A stretch of DNA of 64,000 bases, from the NCBI RefSeq assembly GCF_037042905.1, contig NC_087254.1, positions 13,377,103 to 13,441,102 on the forward strand, written 5' to 3'. Source of the DNA: Lytechinus pictus (Eukaryota > Echinodermata > Echinoidea > Temnopleuroida > Toxopneustidae). The notes under the pieces were generated by a model. That model was not told where the DNA came from, did no database searches, and worked only from the letters and a program-made list of their open reading frames with translations. A program made the translations under genes and the position numbers. Positions 26,801 to 38,800 of this stretch are shown piece by piece. Each line of letters opens with the position of its first letter. Within the stretch, counting starts at the first letter, position 1.

Positions 26801-29800
26801 ACTTTACGCATGACTGAAACCCGTTCTTACATGTAGGCGCTAAATCAGTTTCATAAGGAGATCATTTAGCACAAGAAATGGCCACCAGTCGTGCGTAAAG
26901 TCATTCGTAACTTACGAACAGCTTTATGAAACTGGCCCTGCTTTTTTAAAATTAATATATGAGAATGAGAAAGTCAGAGAGAGAGAGAGAGAAAGAGTGA
27001 GAGAGGGAGAGAGAGCACCTCCCTCCTGTTTAAGATAAAAGAAAATGGATTAATTTCATGTTTAAAAGCAATTACACGTAAGCAACATAATGCATTATCA
27101 TGCACATGGGTCTTGTAACACAGGGCTTAGCGAGTATTCATACAATTGATTTTAACAATGATGATTGTACATTCGAGTCAATACAATCAATTGGAAAATG
27201 CTTTCTTCAGTGAATCACTAACATTTGTGATAAAGTGCTGAGAGGAAGAAGAAGGCCTAGGGATCTTTAAAAAATATATGCAATGTATTAAATTACATTT
27301 CTATTATTTCTCATAGAATATTGCATCACCAATGGTTGTGCCTTGTGGAAAAAAAGACTGATCATGAAAAAGACAAATGGAGAGAAAGACAATTTCAGAA
27401 TTGGCGGCAACACGCATGAAAAGAGAAAGGGGAAAATATCCACAAACTTACAGATGGATTAGATGTGCATGTGCAAGAAAACAAACTCCACTTTGAAAGA
27501 CAGAGTCAACAACAGTTATTGCAGTTGGTGAAGACAGCTGGACAAAAGCTGTGATACAGGCATACAGTGTATATGTAGAATTGCATTAAAGGAGCATTGA
27601 AAATGTACACCGAGCAGTATAAAAAGTATACAAGGCTGAACTCAAAGGCCCGTATTCTGAAGTCAGGTTTAACTTAAACCATGGTCTAACTCTGTGCTAA
27701 AATTATGGGAAGCCAAATGTGTCAAAATTTTGAATAAGTTGTATGTTTCTTATGTTTACTGTGCTCTTTCCTGATTCATCAATGGTGAAGACAATTATCT
27801 ATTTATACTTCCTAGACAATTATGAATGATTTGAGAGCCAAATGAGCTGAAATATGATATCTCTACCGATAGTGACTTACATGTATGTAACAATTGGCTT
27901 TCCATACTTAAACCACAACTTTAAACCTGAGTTTAAGTTAAACCCAATTTCAGAATACGGGCCAATGACAAGTTAAGTATATCATGTGCATTAGGAACAC
28001 GAAGAGTGAGCAAGTGTAATGTAGTCTAGATAGAATGCAAATGGAAAGACTGAAGTAGAAATGCGGTATTAACATGGGTTATGTTTGACATGATATAGTG
28101 AGAGAGGAAAGTGCAGTGGAGGGAGCCCTCACCAGTCTTCAGCTCTTGTATGTCATAAAATATCTTAAGCTTAGGGTTTAGCTTCTGCAAGCGGTTGACG
28201 AGGGGCGTGGCCCGGTCTGTGTCGGCATGGCAATACGACACAAAGACATCGTAGTGGTAGGGATCCGTAGAGGCAACCTTGACCACTTTGTCTGTGGCCG
28301 TGAGTGATTTGACCAATTGTCTGCATGCCTGAGCAATGCTAGAGTCCATGTTTTCCCTGTATTGTGCAATGTCATAGTCGGGCCACAGAATGAAAACAAA
28401 ACAAACAAAACAAAAAACAGCTTTAAACGAAAAATATGACTTTCTCCTATGGGTGCTAAAAAGCACAGAATTTGGCATGCAATTTTGAAGGAAAATAAAA
28501 AGAAACCAGTCATTAAAAGGCACAATATTTTAACAGACTACATAGTCAGAAATAAAAGTGCATATAAATAATTTTTCTATTGAAAAAAAAGTATGAGGGT
28601 AGGGGGCAGGGAAGTGGCATAATAAGCACAATAATACATCATCGATGGTGCAATATACACACAAATATCTCACTACACCGATGCACTTATTTGTCAAACA
28701 ATCCAATTTTTTTGTATCAAAAGACTGCACTATCAAAGGGGATCCCATTTGTATTTATTTATGAAAATGATGATTACATGAAAATAATTCACCTTCAAAA
28801 TTACAGGCCATGGACAAGGCATAACATCACTAATAGTGGAAGGCAGAAGGGTATGGATTTATCATGTGTAGATCATCTGATCACCTTTTTTCCACTCTTA
28901 ACTATAACTGAACAGCCAAATAAAAATGTAATCTTAATTTGCAAAAATTAATGTGCATCAATTGTAGGGTTTGAAAAATAACAATATTTTGTTTTAAAAT
29001 GCATGCGACATTGATTCACATTGATTTGAAAGGTTTTAAATTAAAATGGTTTAAAAGGTTAAAAACAAAATGCATTAAAAAAGTTTTATATCCCAACCGT
29101 GATTGACACTAAAACACATATACCTGCAGTCTGCGTACTGCACAAGACCCATGTAAGTCGGGAGGGTCACTGTCTCCACAAAAAACGGCGCCAGAAGATT
29201 GCGGTGCGCCTGTCTGTTACAACAGAGGGCTATATTGTACTGTTCCAAACAGGATTCCGAAGCCAGGTAGTTGGAGCTGAGGACTTTGGGGGTGAAACGA
29301 GAGGAACATGCAAGCAAATTACGGTGAATAGGTTTGAGCTGCAATGGAACAATGTATGAGAGTATAATATTTGTTTCAAGGAGCGAGCATGCATTAATTA
29401 ATGTAATATGCGATTCATACATAATGGGGGTTTCTTATCATTTCGAATCTACCAGAATTAAGTGTACATGTATGAATAATCTTCATCATCTGAAAATCAT
29501 TGATTTTTGACATTTTCTTTAAAGGACAAGTCCATCCCAAGAAAAAGTTGATTTGAATAAAAAGAGAAAAATCCAACAAGCATAACACTGAAAATTTCAT
29601 CAAAATCGGATGTAAAATAAGAAAGTTATGACATTTTAAAGTTTCGCTTAATTTCACGAAACAGTTATATGCACATCCTGGCTGGTATGCAAATGAGGGG
29701 ACTGATGATGTCATCCACTCACTATTTCTTTTGTATTTTATTATATGAAATATTCTAATTTTCTCCTCATTGTCAAGTGAAACAACGATTAATTCCTCCC

Positions 29801-32800
29801 TGAATATGTGGAATTAGCATTGTTTAATACTATATAGTTCAGTCAAGTTGGTCCGTATTGTCAAATCTGTAAAAAATGAAATATTGTATAATTCAAACAA
29901 TAAAAAACAAAAGAAATAGTGAGTGATGGACATCATCGACTGACTCATTTGCATGTAACTGAGTTGTGCATATCAATGTTTTGTGAAAAATAAGCAAAAC
30001 TTTAAAATGCCATAACTTTCTTATTTCATATCCAATTTTAATGAAATTTTCAGCACTACGCTAGTTTGATTTTTCTCTATTTATTCGAATCAACATTTTC
30101 CTGGGGTGGAATTGACCTTCAAAGAGAAAAGTGGGTCTCTAAAATTCTAATAGAATCTCAAACAATAACATAGGTAAAAAAATTAAAGAAATTTTTATCC
30201 ACAAAACTTATTTATATGAATAAACCACATATAAAACTCACAACATGGGCAAAGTAACTATACCTGACCATCTCTTTGTCCTTCCTGAAATCATTTGTCT
30301 CTGTGTTTAAGTTTATATGAAAATCTGTTACGTTTTCAGATTTTCATGACTTGAGCAATTCATAAAGTAAAGAAAAACTGGAGAAACTTGGGTATTATAC
30401 TTTAAAAAAAATTATTTTATGGGATATTTACCTTGTTAACTATTTAACCTTTACTTATTGTAATGCGCCTTTGAGTATGTACAAACAGAAATTGTGCAAT
30501 ATAAATATACAATTATTATCAGTTGACCTGATAAATGAATTATTTGTGATTCAGTTCCAGCCCATCTGACACCTCATAAGATTGTTTTTCAGTCTAGGTA
30601 CATGAACGTGTACACATGTGTACCTGACATCTTAGAATATAAGTACCAGCAATAATCAGAAATTAATAAAGCGTAAAAGATATATATTTCAACTTACAGA
30701 TTTCCCAAGGCCTAAGACTTGAACAAGTGGTTATTAATGCTGGTATACATGTATGCAGCTTTCTGGTGAAATATCAAGTGCCTGGTGGAACCTAACTTGC
30801 AATTATGTACTATGCTACTTTATTTTGCTTATCTAACAATTTCCCACAATAAATGGCTGAGAAGCAATTTTCAAATTTATATATTCATTTTTAAAAATTC
30901 ATGATGATATGATGATAACCCAGCGTGGAAACCTGCAACCCGTTTTCGCCTTCCACCACTATTGGACACATGAGATTGCAGTAAGCCTAAAGGCCACCGC
31001 ACACCTTCAACACGACCCCACTCGTCTACGACTGGCTTGCGACTGAGTGAGGGGGAGATGCGACGTCACAGCTCTTGTCAGCTTGAGAGTCGCAGACCGT
31101 TCAGAGACAAATGGGAAGGAAAATTGTAAGGATTTGACATGTTGAATCCTTACAAGCTCAATCCATCTTCCAGCCAATCAGACAGCAGAATACCGATGCG
31201 TACATGATATGCAACGCGCATACGTAATAGTAAGCGTCATTTTTCTCAGTTGCTACGGCAAAAAGCAAAAGGCACATGCGTGAGTCGCAGACAGCATGGT
31301 AGTCGGATCGCACCTCACTCAGTCGCAGACCAGTTGTAGACCAGTCGGGTCATAAGGTGTGCGGTGGCCTTAAAGCAATCACAGATGCTGTGCTATGTAA
31401 TCCCCCCTCCATGAGAAGTGACCATGACAGCGAAAGAGAGAAATAAGCATGATTGAGCGAGAGAGCATCCATGCTCACAGCAAGCTCTCCATGTGCCCAG
31501 CACATATCGCAATTTATTTCTATTACGAAAAATGATGAAAATCCATATTTTATTGTTCGAAATATGAAATGAAATACTCCGAAAATTTGCTTTGCCCAAT
31601 TGATTGTGGGCCCGGCAGCCGCTGTGCAGCGCCAGATCAACAAGGCTCTACATGTATCTCTTTAATTGTTGAACGCCCAACAGGGTAGCAGCAACTCCCA
31701 TCTTTTAACGTCTTTTGGTCTGACGCGGCCGGGGTTTGAACCCCCGACCTCCCAGTTGTGAGACAGATGCTGTACCAACTGAGCCAACACACCGGTATAA
31801 TAAATATGTAAATCTACACATGAAAATTCAAATAGAAGATGGCTATACTAGATAATTGCATGAAGAAATGTAATTATCTAGTATCTAGGACCCTCTACAT
31901 ACTGACACCCCAGGGTGACTCTCACCTGTGAGGACTCTGGCTGACTTGGAGACCCGCTCGTACATCTGCTCCTGCCAGAAGACCTCTGTATCTACCTTCT
32001 GTCTGGCGGTGAAGATACGGATGTCTGGTTTCTCCTCCAGGAGCTGGGCCTGGATCTTATCAGCAATCTCCTGGTCCTTGTCACTGAAGGACAGGTAGAC
32101 ATCGTACTCCAAGGTCACTTCCTGCACACATTGAAATATCAACATTTCAATCATGGCCTGTATCATGAAGTCAAGTTCAACTTAGACCATGGTCTAATTA
32201 AGAGCTAAAATTATGGGAAGCTGACAGATGTCACAACTTAGTTTACATTGTAAACAAAACAAAATTGCTATTGCTTCAAGCAGCTTTGCGCTTATAAGAG
32301 GTGGCCCCTGTATTTAACCCAACTTTACTTTATCATATGTTACATGTATATGTATAACGTAATTATCAGTCTTGGTCAGTATTATTTATCTCTTCGACTC
32401 TTATATTTACAATGTATTCATTTATAATTTTGTAATATGAAGATGTTAAGTCATTAATTGATTTATGAATAAAATGCAAAAACTCCTGCAAAAAAAAAAC
32501 CAGTTTACAGAATGGGAACTCTTTGGCAGCTGATAAGAGGGTAAATGTCCGAAAGTCCCTTGCTTATTCGTTTTGAGTCTTAAAACCTTGTTTAAAATAC
32601 ATGTAGAGGGGAAATGGTGAAAAAAGACAAGTGTTGTAATCACTTTCTTAAGCATACATGTACCTGTGGGATAAGATTAGCAGACTCATATTTCGACTTG
32701 AGCTCTTCAAACTTGTCCAGGATGTCGCGATCCGCCCCTCGGAGGAAGTTGATCTCTCCGTCATCTTTGATGGTCGCGTAGACGACGATCTTGAGGAGCC

Positions 32801-35800
32801 TGATGGGAAGACCGGCCTTGACCCAGCTGATCGCTGCTTGGATCATCCCCTCCAACATCACCCGCGGGTCATAGCCCTGTCAAGGGATGGAGTGACGTAA
32901 AGCAACTTGTCAAAAGTCTATACATGTAGATGCAAAACCTTTCAGCATGAATCCTGCCTTAAACAAGATGGGCGACTTTTCTTGGACATTTTCCTGAAAA
33001 TCGACATTACTTTGTCTATGACGAAATGTGAGTGGAAATGAAAAGCCGCTTGCAGGATTCCTGCAGATAAAAGTGGCCCTGACTTTTGAAAAGGTGCCAT
33101 ACAGGGGTGTGCAAGGCTATCAAATACACTAGAGTATGGCAGACTAAATTAACTAAGCTATTATATCAAGTCATATTCATGTAAGGAATTATTTTAATGA
33201 TATGGACAGAAAAATACAGAGAAGAGGGAGCAAACGAGACAGAGAGAGACTGACAAAGATTTTAAAAAGATAGAGATACAATTCAAAGGATTTAGGTATT
33301 GGGTGAGAAAGAAGGATAACTATATACTTGAAGGATATAAGAAGTACAAAATGACAGAAGAAAAAGAGATAGTGGAAATTTGGGAAAGATAGAGCCAAGC
33401 AGGAGGGGGGTGTGGAGAAAGAAAGACAGAGAAGGAAAAACATCACAATTTCCCAACACACTAAATATACATGTATTTGATGAGCGATTATTCACTTCTT
33501 CTGGTCTACACATGGCTTTAATTCATTTTACTCAAGGAGATGTTGATTCCGTTTCCTTCATCTATTTTTTATTTATTTATGGTTGTTTTATTTTTTGCGG
33601 GATCATATTGATTTGTCTAAAGAATATTTTCAAATGTACATCACTCTGAAAACCAACACTGGAACAGGATAACATGCATCACCATGACACATGCATAATA
33701 ATGACCTTCATCTCAATTATCATTATGGTTTCAGAATGAATCATTTCCTGCAATTTTGTGACTCTTCTTTAAACGGGAGGTCTCTTAAGATGTTACATGT
33801 AAATCAAATAACGTACAGTAGCCTACATGTACATGTACTATATACTATAAATACATCCTGAGCCAGCTTACATGTACATGTACATACGCGCTAGCATTAA
33901 AACAAGCATAAAATTGTCTCAATGGATTTTTTTGTTCAATTGGATTTAAAAAAAAATCAAAATTCTTCTTATAGAGACGTATTAATATCATTTCTTCGTT
34001 TGTGGTTCTCAATGCGGAATAAAAAGCATATAATCACCTCTTGATTTCAGGTGACAAGGCAAACTATCACTTCCTCAGCAAGCTGGATGTACTCGATAGC
34101 TAAATGTACATCCAGCTTGCCTCGAAAGTAATAGTTTGCCCATCTCCTTCCCCGATGCTGATTATTTGCTTTAATACTATCATTCATTTGATATGAAGTG
34201 CTGGTGTTGTGTAAGAAATTGTGTCTTTATTGGACACTTATAATTATTTGTTTGATAAATCACTGATTTTAGATTGCATTTGTGTTTTTATTTGTCATTG
34301 TGGTAAACAGTCAGATTGCAGGTCCCAAGAAAGTGGCTTCTTTCATCCAAGTGATATTCATGACTTGAGATGTTTTGCATATTTAATGAGCTTGATGCGG
34401 ACCAAAACACCTCTTTTCATTCGGTCATTGCTGCTCTAATTATGCATCGAATTTCATGAATTTGGTACCATTGTAAAGAAGAAGAATCATTATTTTAGGT
34501 CATGTGTTTGGATTTATTCAAAGATTTTGTAATATAGGTTAAAATTTTGATCTAAAATATGCTACAAAATAAATATTTTCACCTGACAAAAGCTGCTATT
34601 TTCACACTTTATTTTTGTTTGAGCCCAAATGATATTTATATCATGATAAAGCTGAATATGTATGCTTTGAAATGATATAGGTTTCAAAATAAGAATTGGT
34701 TTAATCGGGTCAAGATCACACTTTTTATTTGCCAAGTACATAAAGCAGCTTGAAAACAAGTATACTGCACTCTGATTGGTCAAAAAGACCACACAATGGC
34801 AAATTCCAACGGTTCCAGTGCCTGGGTTCGTGGGAAGGTCACACTTCCCATGTGGTAATCTCCTCAAATACCCCGCGCCTGTTGTTCTGTGAACCTTATC
34901 CAGCCAATCAGAACTCTGGATTTCATGCAAGTACACAATTTCAGAAATCTCGTCTTGTACCTTGGTGGGAAAAGTGTGATCTTGACCCGATTAAAAGGTG
35001 CCGCATATCAAGAGTGGCATTGTGAGAAAGTACAGAAGTTCAGCTTTATGGTGATATAGATATAATTGAGGCTCAAAATAAAAAGTTTTGCACAATTTGC
35101 AAAAGAAAACAGAGGAAGAAAATTCAGTTTTGAGGCACAATTTCAGGCTAGAAATTTACTTATTTAACAAAATATTGTATACAAAATAAATGACCAATAT
35201 GAAAGAGTAACTTTTACTCTATCTGATGGTGCAATAATATTTCATTTAACTTGAGATTAAAACAGGTAAATTCTTAGAGAAAGAAAATCTCACGAATCAC
35301 GAGATTTTGCAAGGAGGAGGATTCAGCCACGAGATGATTTGGAAGAATCTGGCCTTTTTGCTCATTAGCATAAGGACCTGCGGTCTGACTGTAAAGCAAG
35401 TGATTATTAGAGACCATGCACACAATAAATCTAGGACTAGTGGGTCAGACAGGAGCTTATAATACAATCACATTCACAATTCACATACTAACATTCACAT
35501 ATTCACATACTATACATCAACATCCTGTACACCATTATACATTGTAGCTTTGATTGCCTTTGTCTGCTAGCCAGATACGTGCACTGTTTACTTATTCTTA
35601 ATCAACGCCTTGATCGCACGTCCTGAGCCAGGAAATAACCTGGAAATGAGCACTACTGAACACAAGGTACTCATTCAGGTCATTCAAATGTGCTTAAACA
35701 CAGCACTGGCTTCATAACCTTTCTTTGAATTCTTCAGCAAACTTTTGAGACATACTGTGCGTTGCCCGTGTATGCTGTTCCAAAGTTATGCAACAGCTTT

Positions 35801-38800
35801 AAAAGTTTGTCGGACTTTATACTAAATAGCTCAAAAACATGATTTCATACATGTTCAATTCCAAATGCGATTTAAAAATTGATCATAAAAAGTAATTACT
35901 TTTGCTCATGATTGAAATAGTATGGCTGACAATTGTCATTGAAAAAACCCCGATATATTATAAAAATTGAAAACAAATAAATATTTTAAAAATCAATATG
36001 ATACATAAAACATTTTGATCAGAATCCCCAAAAGAGTCTCTTTATAAAATTTGTAGTTTGTGGCCTTGATTACAGATTTACAGCCAAATTTCAAAATTCA
36101 CATACTATTGATCCAATAATGAATTTAGCTGTGCAGCCCCAAAGATTGCATTATTTTCTACTATCATGCAAATTTGTTGAAAACATGCAAGTTGAGGCCG
36201 ATACCCCCCCCCCCCCACCCGGTGGAAAAACAAGACTAAAATACCTGATTGCCAGTGCTGAGTAAGGGAGTGATGACACTTGCATCTTTGTTCTTTAGGA
36301 TAGGGACCAGGCATCGGAAGGCATGGCCGACTAACTCTTGAGGGCGCCCTGCACGACGTCTGATAACAAAAACGAAGGAAAATGCATAAACCTTGGTAAA
36401 ACCATTGACTTCTATAAATTATGTCTGTCAGCCCTTAGATACAAAATTGAAAGAACATCAAAAAGACAATAATACTCTACCATTAACTGAAAACTAAAAT
36501 GATTTGTATTTGAATGAAATGAAATTTAATAAAAATATAGGCCCTTATTCTGAACTCCAGTTAAATTTAATTTTCTGGTCTAAGTTTGGGCTTTACCTAT
36601 GACGAGGCATATTTGACAAAAGTCTCTATATATTTCACATTTAGTATAAACTACCATAAAATATGTTGTAGTTTTCTTCAATATTGAAGCATGAGGAAAT
36701 AACAATGTAAATATGTTTCTTAAATATGTTAAAAATGTTTGAATGTATTCAGCATCCCACAATTTTTTTTGCCACATATAATAGGACATGGCCAAAAGAA
36801 ATCATACTTCAAAATATGGGCCAAAATATTCATTGACAATTTGGATTGCTGAATTGTATTTAATTATATATTTCATTTCTTCATGCCATCTGCAATCTGC
36901 ACTCAGAATCAGACTGTTGTCCTTTTTTATGAGAAAAAGCAACCATGATGATGATGATGATGATGATGATAGTGGTGGTGATGATAACGATAGTGGTGAT
37001 GGTGGTGATGATAATGATGGTAGCGATTATGATGATGACGATGATGACGATAGTAGTGATAATGATGATGATGGTGGTGGTGATATTGATACTCTCCTTG
37101 GGTATACTAAAAACACTCCGCAAAAATAACAATTATGATGATGTGGATGATAGTAATGAAAAAGATAGGGATAACTGATGTTCATGATGATTAAGTTGAT
37201 AATGATGGTGATGGTGATGTAGTAGGATTAGGCAGAGATAGTTTCACTGCTTTATGTTACCAATAATACAAAAGACTATTACCTCCTGCTTTCAAAGCAA
37301 AGAAGTCTGTTGTAGGGTGTCTTTGAAGGTAGTGGTTTGGACCACCAGCATGAATAAAGAGTTCTGAGATCTTCTTCCTTATTGTCAGCTAGCTTCTTTA
37401 CATCAATGCCCAAGTTTTCATACAAAGCACCAATAACGGTGCCTGTCATCTTATCATAGTTATCTAGTCATTATGAAAATATAAAAACATAAAATAACCA
37501 AGGAGATAAGAAAATATAATAATAATACCAACATGGTTATATAGCGCATATCACTGCCAAATGCGTCCCTATGCGCTTTTAAAGGAGACAGAAAAGGCAA
37601 AGAAAAAATAAGAAATTTGCTGGAAAATTGTGGCACTAACTCATTTAAAAGTCTTTTTGAATAAATATGTTTTCAAAGTGGATTTAAACTTGGGTGGAGA
37701 AGAGTTCTTTACATATGATGGGGTGGTATTCCAAAGTGAAGGGGCAGCATGGGCAAAGGATCGTTCTCCATAAAACTTGGTCTGAACACAAATATGACTG
37801 AATGATTTTATAATATTGACATCCTGCAATGATGCGAACCATTATCAATAGTAAATGGACCAATAGATAACATGGAGGTTCAGCACTGCCACTAGCTGCA
37901 AGTACATGTACAAAAGTACAGTATAAAAATATAACTGGACTAGAAGTTGCAAATTCGAAACATTGTTTTATTTTTTAAATTTCTTTTACGCAGGGCTCGA
38001 CATTAGCAGTGGCCCAGGGCAACCAAAAAAAGAGAGTCGGGCCACCAATCTTCTGTAAAAGCCCACACTTGGTGGTCCAGTTGGGCTACCAAAGTTTTGA
38101 TAAATTGTAATGTTTTCTATTGTTTTAGGACCACCCTATTTGCTTTACGGGCCACCAAAAATATGAAATTTATGATTTTTGTGGACTGATTGGGCCACCA
38201 TGAAAATAAGTCAGTATCGAGCCTTGTTTTAAGTACATGTATCATACAAATAATGATTTGTGATATTTATTGAATTTTTGGGCTAAAAGTTTAAGACTGT
38301 AATAAAAAAATAAAAGCTAATGTTGAAATAAGTTCTGATTTTCGAACAAAGATGATCAAGAGTCTGCAAGCAATTTGAATCACTGATAATCAGGACTTCA
38401 CTTTTTATATAAATTACATTAATGGCAAGGGTGCATTCAAAATCATCATAATAAATCTAACATTCTTCTTCTTCTTGTTATTATAGTCATATTACATATA
38501 AATTCACAAAACCTTTTTTCTTAGTTTTGACTTTTGCAGATAAAATCTACATTTGAATTGGATAGTAATCATAAAAATCTATAGAAAAATGTCATAAAAT
38601 AAATACACTATTAAGATTTATTAGAGAGATCCTGAGATGTACTCGTCTTCATCTGCTTGAATTACCACAACAAACATCACTTTGACAAAACCTCTGTTAC
38701 ACCATGAATAACATATTTTGGTAACAATTTATAAATAATACTCACTCCCAAAAGAAGACACAAAAATGACATCCACTTTATCCTCTTGCTTGAGTTTTGT

